From the IMG/VR virus record IMGVR_UViG_3300043395_003362, positions 1 through 38,787 of that record: a DNA stretch of 38,787 bases. One strand, 5' to 3'. The notes below the pieces were generated by a model that saw only the letters and a program-made list of their open reading frames with translations, had not been told where the DNA came from and did not search any database. The position numbers and the translations under genes were made by a program. Position 1 is the stretch's first letter, and each line of letters starts with the position of its first letter. This document shows, one piece after another, positions 32,382 to 38,787 of the stretch. The DNA is from a virus.

Positions 32382-32816
32382 GTGGACAAGAACAATGTGG
32401 AATTGGTTGGGACAGTAGACCAGCAGCCAAGCTGTAAAGAGGTCGGCAGCGGGCGCAAGCTGACGACCCTCCTGGTGCGCACGGTTGACCGCTGGGAAGC
32501 GCGGGACGGTCGCCAGGGAGAAAGGGTGGCCGTGATTCCGGTGACGGCCTGGGGCAATTTAGGCGCAGAGGCGATGAACCGCCTCCGGGCCGGCGATGGG
32601 GTCCGGATTGAGGGCCGGATCGGCAGCAAGGCGTACGAGCGGGATGGCGAGACCCGGTACTTCCTGGAGGTCACGGCCAGCCGGATTGAACCGCTGGCCA
32701 TGGCACCCGACCCGCGGCAGCGGTCTATCCCGGGCACCGATCGACCGCCCCCGTCCAAGCACACGACCCGCTATGCAGGCTCGATGCACGGCGATGACAG
32801 TGACATCCCGTTTTGA
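32382..32816 (+). CDS. ssb: single-stranded DNA-binding protein
   Basis: A 144-residue SSB from GTG 32382, with AAGG eight bases before. Residues 4-105 form the OB fold (NVELVGTVDQQPSCKEVGSG, LTTLLVRTVDRWE, VAVIPVTAWGNLGAEAMNRL, DGVRIEGRIGSKAYERDGET, YFLEVTASRIEPL). A Pro/Arg linker follows, and the acidic tip DDSDIPF matches the conserved end with which bacterial SSBs recruit partner proteins. It completes a primase-helicase-SSB set. Confidence 0.9.
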   Translation: MDKNNVELVGTVDQQPSCKEVGSGRKLTTLLVRTVDRWEARDGRQGERVAVIPVTAWGNLGAEAMNRLRAGDGVRIEGRIGSKAYERDGETRYFLEVTASRIEPLAMAPDPRQRSIPGTDRPPPSKHTTRYAGSMHGDDSDIPF

Positions 32817-32823
32817 TAGCCGC

Positions 32824-32850
32824 CTTTAATCCGGCGTCGCCCGGTTAAAG
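32824..32850. other. hairpin just after SSB
   Basis: CTTTAA-t-CCGG, loop CGTCGC, then CCGG-TTAAAG: ten pairs with one bulged T, starting eight bases after the SSB stop. There is no T-run after it, so it is not a classic terminator; it may protect the SSB message end or be the first element of the structured region that follows. Confidence 0.6.
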
Positions 32851-32854
32851 CGAT

Positions 32855-33019
32855 CAGCCGTTTGCTTTAAGGTGACCTTGGGTCTAGCCCACGAGGTCGC
32901 CGTAGGCGGCTGAAGTGCCCCGGGCGGGACCGCGGCAGGAGGCACGGTCCAGCTTCGGGTAATCAGTCCGAAGCGTGCCCGGGGCGCGCGCATCTTGCCC
33001 ACAAGATCGGCGTGCGCGC
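32855..33019. ncRNA. candidate structured noncoding element
   Basis: Three stems follow one another almost without spacer. Arm A: CAGCCG/CGGCTG (32855-32860, 32907-32912) enclosing GACCTTGGG paired with CCCA-cg-AGGTC. Arm B is a three-way junction: GCCCCGGGC/GCCCGGGGC (32917-32925, 32977-32985), with inner stems GGACCG/CGGTCC and GCTTCGG/CCGAAGC joined by one- or two-base links. Arm C: GCGCGC and ATCTTG paired with CAAGAT and GCGCGC (32986-33019). All are perfect or nearly so. It could be an RNA, or a DNA structure such as a packaging or single-strand initiation site. The strand cannot be fixed. Confidence 0.5.
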
Positions 33020-33081
33020 AAACCGGCGCCCCGATGTTGTGGGTTGACTGGCGCTCGAGTGCCGCCCGGCGGTAGTGGCGT

Positions 33082-33197
33082 CCACGATACCCCCGCCGTT
33101 TCGGTGCCCAATCGTGGCGGTCTGGGGAGGGACAATCTCGATGCACAGTTTGTCCCCCTCGGGTGGGACACATTGCGCGCGGACCTGTCCTCCCCAG
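33082..33197. promoter_or_regulatory. further dyads, including an attenuator-like set
   Basis: CCACGAT/ATCGTGG (33082-33088, 33111-33117) is followed by four segments that can pair in alternatives: GGGACAA (33129-33135), TTGTCCC (33150-33156), GGGACA (33165-33170), and TGTCC (33186-33190). Segments 1 and 4 also extend to a 12-pair stem with one bulge (33122-33134, 33186-33197). Mutually exclusive pairing is typical of attenuators and switches. No T-run terminator is visible after it. Confidence 0.45.
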
Positions 33198-33280
33198 CAC
33201 AAACCGACGCAGAAGAATAGCCCCCTGAACACTCTGCATTCTTCTACGTTGTCAGAGTCTTCGCGCAACCTGCGTTGATC
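33198..33280. other. leader of the adenine methyltransferase gene
   Basis: It holds an 8-bp perfect dyad AGAAGAAT/ATTCTTCT (33211-33218, 33238-33245) with a 19-base loop. No convincing promoter boxes and no good ribosome-binding site are seen before the methyltransferase start. Reading frames across 32817-33280 on both strands lack start signals and coding bias, so no gene is called. Confidence 0.4.
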
Positions 33281-33772
33281 ATGGGGGAATCGGCGGACGT
33301 CAATCCGTACGGCGGGGCAGATCCGGACGCGCGTCAGCACTGGTGCACGCCGAAATGGCTCGCAAACCTGATCGGACCCGTCGACCTCGACCCGTGTTCC
33401 AACGAGCGCAGCCATATCCAGGCGCGCATCAAGTGGCAGCCGCCGCGCGACGCGCTCGCGATCCGGACGTTTCCCACGGGCTGGACGATCTACTGCAATC
33501 CGCCGTACGGCCGCGGCGAGGTGGAACGCTGGGTCGCCTCGTTTTCGCGCGCGAACTTCCTCTTCCTGCTTCGATTCGATCCGAGCACCATATGGTTCGC
33601 GCGACTCATGAAGCATCGGCCGTACGTGTGGTTTCCTCGCGGTCGCCGCATTGCGTTCGAGCCACCCCCCGGCGTCGCGGCGAGCTCGAACCCGTTCCCG
33701 CACGCACTGTTTTGCAAGAGCGAGCCGAACCTCGCGCTACGCTCGGCGGGCTACGTGTTCCGCTGGGCGTAG
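33281..33772 (+). CDS. phage DNA N6-adenine methyltransferase
   Basis: A 163-residue protein from ATG 33281 (TTG 33275 is possible). It matches the phage Dam family: HWCTPKWLANLIGPVDLDPC near residues 20-40, with SNERSHIQ after it, and the catalytic motif YCNPPYGRGEVERW near 71-84. It would methylate adenine in phage DNA to evade restriction or regulate transcription. It lies alone between the structured region and the packaging genes. Confidence 0.8.
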   Translation: MGESADVNPYGGADPDARQHWCTPKWLANLIGPVDLDPCSNERSHIQARIKWQPPRDALAIRTFPTGWTIYCNPPYGRGEVERWVASFSRANFLFLLRFDPSTIWFARLMKHRPYVWFPRGRRIAFEPPPGVAASSNPFPHALFCKSEPNLALRSAGYVFRWA

Positions 33773-33889
33773 GGGGCCCCGCGCAGCAGGTGGGGACCGC
33801 TACACAGGAGCAGGCAGCGGTCAGGGGATGACCGCGCGAGGCCCGCGCGAATCCTACCATGCTATCTGCAACTGAGTTACAACTGGGTC
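33773..33889. other. intergenic stretch with one hairpin
   Basis: GCGGTC-aggggat-GACCGC (33817-33835) is a 6-bp stem with a 7-base loop and no T-run. Two copies of CAACTG(A/G)GT occur close together just before the next gene. A promoter for the packaging and virion block would be expected near here but none is clear by eye. Confidence 0.35.
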
Positions 33890-34252
33890 GTGGGGGTGCC
33901 GGCAAAAACGCCGCACGAAATCTTCGGCTCATCCGAGTCGCCGCTCGGCCGTGAGGCGCAGCGCGCTCTCGAGATGTTCGGCACCCTCGGCGAGCGCCTC
34001 AACGAGTCGCTCACGAGCGCCGACGGCCTACCATCGCCCGAGTGGGAGAAGCTCGCGGCGACGTACTCCAAGGTCGTCACGGCGTTGCTCAAGGAAGCGC
34101 GCAGCTATCACACGCTGCGACTCGACGAGGAACGCATGGGGCATCGGACGCTCTCGCCCGACGAGGAGTCGCGAGCGCTGGTCGATGCGGCCGTGACGCT
34201 CATGAGCGAAGACGAGTTCCACGAGGTTGTGCGGCGGAGGGGGAAGAGATGA
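33890..34252 (+). CDS. possible small terminase subunit
   Basis: A 120-residue protein starting at GTG 33890 (a second GTG follows two codons later). It is helical: LGREAQRALEMFGTLGERLN, WEKLAATYSKVVTALLKEAR, then RSYHTLRLDEERMG. Size, helical nature and position at the head of the block that contains the large terminase fit a small terminase subunit, which recognises the packaging site, but no certain motif is seen. The last bases overlap the next gene (ATGA). Confidence 0.4.
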   Translation: MGVPAKTPHEIFGSSESPLGREAQRALEMFGTLGERLNESLTSADGLPSPEWEKLAATYSKVVTALLKEARSYHTLRLDEERMGHRTLSPDEESRALVDAAVTLMSEDEFHEVVRRRGKR

Positions 34253-34500
34253 ACCCGCTGGAAGACCCAACAGAGCGAGAGATCGCGTCCGTACTCACCA
34301 ACACGATAAACGATCGATGGATTGCGGGCGTTACGGAGCTAAAGCTTTTGCACGAGGCTCTAACGAGAATGCTCGCGGCGGTTGACATTGTTCGCGGGCA
34401 GCCGGCTCCCGCTGGTCGCGCAGAGCTTGAAACTTGGGCCGACGAGGCGTTCGCGATCGCGCTGACATGGGTCCAGGAGCGTGGCTGGGAGACGCGATGA
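34249..34500 (+). CDS. hypothetical helical protein, 83 residues
   Basis: Starts at ATG 34249, overlapping the previous stop by four bases; GGGAAGAG precedes it. The protein (MNPLEDPTEREIASVLTNTI and on) is helical, with LKLLHEALTRMLAAVDIVRG in the middle and ETWADEAFAIALTWVQERGW near the end. No domain is recognised. It couples to the GNAT gene by another ATGA. Confidence 0.55.
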   Translation: MNPLEDPTEREIASVLTNTINDRWIAGVTELKLLHEALTRMLAAVDIVRGQPAPAGRAELETWADEAFAIALTWVQERGWETR

Positions 34501-34907
34501 TTCGCCCCGCCCGCGAGTCCGAGCTCGACTACGTCTACAGCACGTGGACGCACGCGATCGTGGGCCGCCAGCGGATTAACTCGCTCCGGGCCAAGCATCT
34601 GATCGCCCAAGTCGACGAGATACTCGAGCGCGCACCCACGCTCGTCGACGTACGGGCTAGCGCGAGGCCCGATGGCGAGGTCGTCGGGTGGATCTGTTAC
34701 ACTCCCTTGCAGACGATGGGGGTCGTGCATTGGATCTATGTGCGTAAAGCGCACCGGCGCGAGGGCATTGCACGCGGCCTGTGCGCCGCGGCCCGCGTCG
34801 ACCTCACGCGCATGGTCCCGTACACCTCCGAATCCACCGCGGCGAAGCAAGCCATTGCGGCGCTCCCGTTCCGCACCCATCACGTCCCGATGAAAGACGT
34901 TTTATGA
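34497..34907 (+). CDS. GNAT-family N-acetyltransferase
   Basis: A 136-residue protein from ATG 34497. The acetyl-CoA-binding segment is VVHWIYVRKAHRREGIARGL near residues 82-101, with the R-x-x-G-x-A pattern; the preceding strand GEVVGWICYTPL also fits the fold. Substrate unknown: protein, small molecule or modified base. It sits between the possible small terminase and large terminase genes, where some phages carry such enzymes. Start and stop both overlap neighbours by four bases, so it is part of one operon. Confidence 0.7.
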   Translation: MIRPARESELDYVYSTWTHAIVGRQRINSLRAKHLIAQVDEILERAPTLVDVRASARPDGEVVGWICYTPLQTMGVVHWIYVRKAHRREGIARGLCAAARVDLTRMVPYTSESTAAKQAIAALPFRTHHVPMKDVL

Positions 34908-35140
34908 CCCCACCGACACCAAAATTTGATGTGCCGCCCGAGTCGCCAAGGCCGGAAGTGTTGCGCGCCAAGTTCGCGCACGAGATCCGCATCGGCACCG
35001 TTGAAACGAGCCTGTGGACAAAGGAGCGTAACGGATTTACGTGCTTCGCCACCGTCGGCGGCCTCGTGTTCGAGCACGCACCGGGGATGCTCCTCATCGT
35101 CCCATACTCGAACGTGGTGAGCTATGACATTGCCCGGTGA
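34904..35140 (+). CDS. hypothetical protein, 78 residues
   Basis: From ATG 34904 (ATGA overlap with the GNAT gene). The sequence MTPPTPKFDVPPESPRPEVL is followed by beta strands: FAHEIRIGTVETSLWTKERN, FTCFATVGGLVFEH, LLIVPYSNVVSYDI. A small beta-barrel-like protein; no family is recognised. Confidence 0.5.
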   Translation: MTPPTPKFDVPPESPRPEVLRAKFAHEIRIGTVETSLWTKERNGFTCFATVGGLVFEHAPGMLLIVPYSNVVSYDIAR

Positions 35141-35306
35141 CGACGGCATGACGGAGCGCCAGCGCGCCTGTTATGCCGTTTACAACGAGGCTGTGCGGCG
35201 CCTGCACGCGTTCGAGCTCCGCAACCGCGACGAGTACGAGCAACTAAAAGGGGCTGCCGCTGCCGCGTTGCGTGAGTTCAATCTTGCAATCGTGAGCGCC
35301 GAGTGA
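35124..35306 (+). CDS. hypothetical small helical protein
   Basis: A 60-residue helical protein (MTERQRACYAVYNEAVRRLH, ELRNRDEYEQLKGAAAAALR). It may start at 35124, overlapping the previous gene by 17 bases, or at ATG 35148. Its stop overlaps the next GTG start (GTGA). No function is recognised. Confidence 0.5.
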   Translation: MTLPGDDGMTERQRACYAVYNEAVRRLHAFELRNRDEYEQLKGAAAAALREFNLAIVSAE

Positions 35307-35527
35307 AAAGCCACACCGCGCGCCGCCTTGAAATCGTTGCCACCGGGCTCGAGGGTCTGGCGCGCGACGTGCCGCTGCATTTGGCAGATCGAATCATCGC
35401 GCTTGCGCATGTAACCCACGCGGTCGCCGCGCAGGTGGACCAGCCGCGCACGCTGGCGCAGGTCAACAAGGACCGCGAACATATGGGACTGCCGATCATG
35501 AGCGGACCCCTTCGGGATGGCGAGTAA
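35303..35527 (+). CDS. hypothetical protein, 74 residues
   Basis: From GTG 35303, coupled to the previous gene (GTGA). It is helical, with LEIVATGLEGLARDVPLHLA and DRIIALAHVTHAVAAQVDQP. It overlaps the first codons of the large terminase gene. Its place just before that gene makes it an alternative small terminase candidate, but it is shorter than usual. Confidence 0.45.
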   Translation: MKSHTARRLEIVATGLEGLARDVPLHLADRIIALAHVTHAVAAQVDQPRTLAQVNKDREHMGLPIMSGPLRDGE

Positions 35528-37196
35528 CGTACTCACCGCGATCCGCCAGCGCGGCGAGAAGCTCGCCATCGGCTCCTCGCTGCAAGAGCGCACGGCCGAA
35601 TGGTTCCCCGAGCAACGCGCGTTCTACGAAGATCCAAGCCGCCTCGTCGCCGCGTTATGTGGCCGTCGCGCGGGCAAAACACGCGGCGGATGTCTGGCGA
35701 TGCTCCTAGCTGCCGCCACCACCGTTAACGGACGGTTTCTCTACATCAACGAGACCCGCGCTGAGTGCATGAAGCTCGCCTGGTACGGGCTCCGGGGCGA
35801 TGGGATGTACTCGCTCGCGATGAAGCTCGGCCTCGCGTGCCGCTTCAACTCGACGAACCTGTCCATCCACTTCCCGGACATCGACAGCTGGATCTACCTC
35901 CTCGGCGCCGACGACGATGCCGGCGTGCGCAAGGCCCTCGGCCTCGCGTACAACGAGATTTGGTGGGACGAGGCGCAAAAAATCCCCGACAAGCTCGAGC
36001 CCACCATCCGCTCGGTGCTCATGCCCACGCTCCTCGATTACTCGGGGCGGTTGCGCCTTACCGGCACGCCCGTGCGCAACATGACGGGCCTCTTTTACGG
36101 CGTTACGCGCACCGACGGCGAAGCGTCAAAGGGTTGGAGCGTTCATCGATGGAACCTTCTGCACAACCCGTTCTTCGGGCGTCATGAACTCGCCAGCGAC
36201 GGAACGTATCGAGTGATCGGCAAGTCGGGCCGTCCACTGCCGGAGAGCTACGCGACGGAGAATGAAGTCCGCGCGGCCGTACATGCGGAGCGGTATCGGT
36301 CGGGCGTTCTCGAACTGCAAGAGAGCTTCGGCGGTGCCGACGCCGCCCCGGTCGATGCTCCATTGATGCAGCGCGAGGCGTTCGGTCAGTGGGTTCACGA
36401 GGACGCACTTTACGTCTACGCGGTGCATCGCGTTCCACGTGACACACTCACATTCGCACCGGCGCGTTACGCGCCACTCGTCCTGCGCGTGCCGCGCATG
36501 GACGGCGACCAGATCAGTCACGACGACGTCGGCTTTCCGAGGTTCCCAGATATCGAGGCATCGCTCGCGGACCTCCCCGGCTGGCCCGAACGTGACTACC
36601 TTTTTTGCCTCGGCGCCGACATCGGCTACCAAGATCCGTTTGCGTTCTGTCTTGGTGCATGGTCAGGCCGTGACCCCGTGCTCTACGAGGTCGCCGCCTG
36701 GGGTGAGCAGCATCTCGACCAGCCCATCCAGGCCGCGATCCTGCGCTACCTCTGCGACAAGGTCGGCGTCGGGTTCGTCGTCGCGGACGGTGGCGGCAGC
36801 GTGCTCCCCACGGTCAAGGGCTGGTCGCGCGAGTGGGTCGGCCGTTACGGTGTCCCCATCGACGAGGCGGAAAAGACGAACAAGGCCGGCGCTATCGAAC
36901 GCCTCAACGGCGAACTCGTCCGCGGTCAGTTCCGCCTTCGTGTGGGCGGCCAGCTCCTCGAACAGATGGAACGCCTGCAATGGCAGGTCGTGCGCTCCGA
37001 TGGCGGACGCCTCATCGAGAATCCGCGGCAGCGTAATGACGTGGCGGACGCAGCCCTTTACATGTCACGTCGCTCATTCCCGCATAGGTACCAACCGGAA
37101 CCGGTTAAACCCAAATACGGTACCGAAGAGTATTACAAGGAACTCGAGGAGAAACTCTTTCATGCCACGCAAGAAGCCGACTCCATCTGGCATTGA
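35517..37196 (+). CDS. terL: terminase large subunit
   Basis: A 559-residue packaging motor. ATPase: Walker A CGRRAGKT (48-55), Walker B AYNEIWWDEAQ with Asp151 and Glu152, coupling motif RLTGTP (180-185). Nuclease (RNase H-like): FCLGADIGYQDP with Asp368, VVADGGG with Asp424, and NDVADAALY with Asp508 and Asp511. It pumps DNA into the prohead through the portal and cuts the concatemer. The packaging type (cos or headful) cannot be told by eye. It overlaps the preceding gene by 11 bases and the next by 35. Confidence 0.9.
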   Translation: MASNVLTAIRQRGEKLAIGSSLQERTAEWFPEQRAFYEDPSRLVAALCGRRAGKTRGGCLAMLLAAATTVNGRFLYINETRAECMKLAWYGLRGDGMYSLAMKLGLACRFNSTNLSIHFPDIDSWIYLLGADDDAGVRKALGLAYNEIWWDEAQKIPDKLEPTIRSVLMPTLLDYSGRLRLTGTPVRNMTGLFYGVTRTDGEASKGWSVHRWNLLHNPFFGRHELASDGTYRVIGKSGRPLPESYATENEVRAAVHAERYRSGVLELQESFGGADAAPVDAPLMQREAFGQWVHEDALYVYAVHRVPRDTLTFAPARYAPLVLRVPRMDGDQISHDDVGFPRFPDIEASLADLPGWPERDYLFCLGADIGYQDPFAFCLGAWSGRDPVLYEVAAWGEQHLDQPIQAAILRYLCDKVGVGFVVADGGGSVLPTVKGWSREWVGRYGVPIDEAEKTNKAGAIERLNGELVRGQFRLRVGGQLLEQMERLQWQVVRSDGGRLIENPRQRNDVADAALYMSRRSFPHRYQPEPVKPKYGTEEYYKELEEKLFHATQEADSIWH

Positions 37197-37428
37197 GCAA
37201 GCCAAGGCAATGCTGCTCTGGGCACGCGATCACAAGTTCGTTCTGTCCGGAATCTCCGTCGACGGTGTCGATGTAACGGTCGGCGCCGACCTCGGTACCG
37301 TGCCCAGCAACATCTCGATGCCGAACCCGCGGTCCGAGACCAACTTGATCGACGAGTTCGGGTCGCGCGTACTGGAACGGTTGCGGCGTGATTCAGGTGA
37401 CACGTCAGTGATTGACGAACCCGAGTAG
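37162..37428 (+). CDS. hypothetical protein between terminase and portal
   Basis: An 88-residue protein from ATG 37162, inside the last codons of the large terminase gene. It has a basic N-terminus (MPRKKPTPSGIEQAKAMLLW), a beta-like centre (HKFVLSGISVDGVDVTVGAD) and an acidic end (RDSGDTSVIDEPE). Small proteins at this site in other podoviruses are of unknown role; it may aid portal assembly or packaging. No domain is recognised. Confidence 0.6.
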   Translation: MPRKKPTPSGIEQAKAMLLWARDHKFVLSGISVDGVDVTVGADLGTVPSNISMPNPRSETNLIDEFGSRVLERLRRDSGDTSVIDEPE

Positions 37429-37448
37429 TCATGTGACCTTACGTATGC

Positions 37449-38787
37449 GTGTCTGATCCACAGTGGTGGCAGGCGAAACGGGGATCGCCGGAGCTAGCCT
37501 CCGACGTCTGGGGACGTGTGTCCCAAATGCGCCTCGGTCGCCGCGTAACGAACGGCTGGGACCTGATCTATGAGGGCATCTATCAGGGCCAGCAAGTAAC
37601 GGCGGGCCTCGTCGGGCCGACAGGCTTTGAGGCCCCGGCGCTGATGCAGAACATGGCGTCGCGTGCTGCGCCAGCCAGCATCAACATCACGAAGGCGAAG
37701 ATCGACGCCATCACGTCGCGCATGAGCAAGCACCGGCCGTATCCGGTGATCAGCGCCGAGGATGCGGGATGGACCGAGAAACGGTTCGCACGGCGTACCT
37801 CCTCGGTACTGCGCACAAAACTCGGCCAAGCGACGAACGAGTACCAACGATCACTCGTGAAGCGCGACGCGCTCATTCGCGGTACCGGCGTCATGAAGGT
37901 CGTGCGTACCGAGCGCAACGGCGTCTATGACGTTGGGATCGAGCGCTGTGTACGCTCGGAAGTCCTCGTCGGTTCCCGCGAAGCCTATTGGGGATGCCCC
38001 CGGCAGATGTTCCAGATCCGGACCTACCCGATGGAGGTCCTTCGCGCGTGTTACCCGGAGGCGAAGCGGCAGATCGAAGATCAGGCCACACGCGCCGGGT
38101 TCTCCGACGACGGCTGGTATGAGTGGGGTGATGCGTGGGTCGATAACTCGCAGCAGGTAAAGGTCGTCGAGGCGTGGCACCTGCCATCGGGTTACGGAAC
38201 CAAGGACGGGCGCCACGTCATTACGATCGCCGACAAGGTGCTCCTGGACGAGCCGTGGACGCGGCAGCGTTTCCCTTTTGCGTTCCTCCACTGGACGCCG
38301 CCGATCCACGGTCTATTCGGCTCGGGCCTCGTAGCGGACCTGTGTGGCCCACAAGCCAAGATCAACGACGTCGTGCGCGACATCCAGGAGGCGCTGTTCT
38401 ACGGGGCGCAGCTTACGGTGTTCGTGCCGCGGCAGAGCAAGATCAACAAGGACCACCTGCGCAGCAGGCATCCCAAGATCGTCGAGTACGAGGGTGCGCT
38501 CCCGCAATACGTGGCGCCACTCCCCGTGTCGCCGCAGTTGTTCCAGTTTCTCGATTGGCTCCTCAACATCTGCGACGACCTATCGGGCCTGTCGAGGGAC
38601 TTCCAATCGGGTAATACGCAATTGGGTGCCAACGCATCGGGCCGTGCGCAGATCGTCCTCGACGACATTCAGAGCGACCGCTTCGCGCTCTTTCAGTTGC
38701 ACGACTCGCTCAGCATGGTCGACGTCGGCGCGCTCGTAATCGACGAGGCGCGCGCCATCGCGGCCGAGTGTCCCAAGAGCGAGCAGG
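37449..38787 (+). CDS. portal protein, N-terminal part (continues at base 1)
   Basis: Portal protein forms the dodecameric ring at the capsid vertex through which DNA is packaged and ejected, and to which the short tail attaches. The frame opens with GTG at 37449 (MSDPQWWQAKRGSPEL), runs open to the window end and resumes at base 2, giving 645 residues, a normal size for podovirus portals. Seen: a segment reading PFAFLHWTPP, then GLFGSGLVADLCGP and INDVVRDIQEAL, matching the conserved core of P22-like portals. It follows the large terminase and one 88-residue gene, the usual terminase-portal order. GTG is used because the only upstream in-frame ATG (37431) is followed at once by TGA; no strong ribosome-binding site is visible. 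Confidence 0.9.
   Translation, partial: MSDPQWWQAKRGSPELASDVWGRVSQMRLGRRVTNGWDLIYEGIYQGQQVTAGLVGPTGFEAPALMQNMASRAAPASINITKAKIDAITSRMSKHRPYPVISAEDAGWTEKRFARRTSSVLRTKLGQATNEYQRSLVKRDALIRGTGVMKVVRTERNGVYDVGIERCVRSEVLVGSREAYWGCPRQMFQIRTYPMEVLRACYPEAKRQIEDQATRAGFSDDGWYEWGDAWVDNSQQVKVVEAWHLPSGYGTKDGRHVITIADKVLLDEPWTRQRFPFAFLHWTPPIHGLFGSGLVADLCGPQAKINDVVRDIQEALFYGAQLTVFVPRQSKINKDHLRSRHPKIVEYEGALPQYVAPLPVSPQLFQFLDWLLNICDDLSGLSRDFQSGNTQLGANASGRAQIVLDDIQSDRFALFQLHDSLSMVDVGALVIDEARAIAAECPKSEQ
38579..38787. repeat. terminal overlap, right copy
   Basis: Right-hand copy of the 209-bp contig-end overlap. It matches bases 1-209 except for C at 38660 (T at 82). Joining the ends restores one continuous portal gene of 645 codons. 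The single silent difference suggests population variation in the assembled sample, or an assembly error. Confidence 0.9.

Noticed and set aside
32824-32850. Rho-independent terminator after SSB
   Set aside because: The hairpin is good but no run of T follows on either strand, so it is recorded as a hairpin only.
32963-33703. 246-residue minus-strand frame across the structured region and the methyltransferase
   Set aside because: It is Arg-rich and shadows the convincing N6-adenine methyltransferase gene on the other strand; no start signal.

Overview
The window looks like one complete genome of a short-tailed (podovirus-like) double-stranded DNA phage, opened inside the portal gene. Bases 1-209 recur at 38579-38787 with one mismatch (T at 82, C at 38660, a silent Leu codon change), so the contig closes into a circle of about 38,578 bp. 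It is GC-rich with GC-rich third codon positions. The lysis genes and tail machinery suggest a Gram-negative host; the genus cannot be told from the sequence. I see no tRNA, integrase, RNA polymerase, DNA polymerase, CRISPR array or insertion sequence.

Layout. (1) Packaging and virion genes run rightward from about 33.9 kb, across the contig ends, to 19.67 kb: possible small terminase, small accessory genes including a GNAT acetyltransferase, large terminase, portal, putative scaffold, major capsid, putative decoration protein, head-tail adaptor, two proteins sharing a C-terminal domain, tail nozzle, three putative ejection proteins, then five fibre or tailspike genes including a beta-helix tailspike. 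(2) At 19.67-20.41 kb is a small accessory cassette (a 12-residue Lys/Gly peptide, a DUF6948-like protein, a Gly-Tyr/Asp/Ser repeat protein). It lies between two diverged copies of the 3' end of the endolysin gene. (3) A leftward unit, 27.61 to 20.41 kb, carries small early genes, an ERF-type annealing protein, a RecB-like exonuclease, two HTH/coiled-coil proteins, a secreted six-cysteine protein, then lysis genes (small membrane proteins, holin candidate, spanin candidate, NlpC/P60-like endolysin) and a dATP/dGTP-diphosphohydrolase-like protein. (4) A divergent control region at 27.61-27.75 kb precedes a rightward unit with an XRE regulator, a DnaT-like protein, a small C5-methyltransferase-like protein, primase, DnaB-like helicase, SSB and an N6-adenine methyltransferase.

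How it works together. The phage brings helicase loader-like protein, primase, helicase and SSB but no polymerase, so it presumably uses the host replicase. ERF plus exonuclease gives a recombination pair. The structural order (terminase, portal, scaffold, capsid, adaptor, nozzle, three ejection proteins, spikes) fits P22/T7-like short-tailed virions.

The most unusual parts are noncoding. Between helicase and SSB is a symmetric array of ACCGGTTCC repeats around a perfect 20-bp palindrome (32219-32337), an origin-like structure. After SSB comes about 460 bp without a convincing gene that holds a chain of perfect stems, including a compact three-way junction (32917-32985) and a four-segment, mutually exclusive pairing set (33122-33197). 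These are candidates for an undescribed phage RNA or DNA control element.
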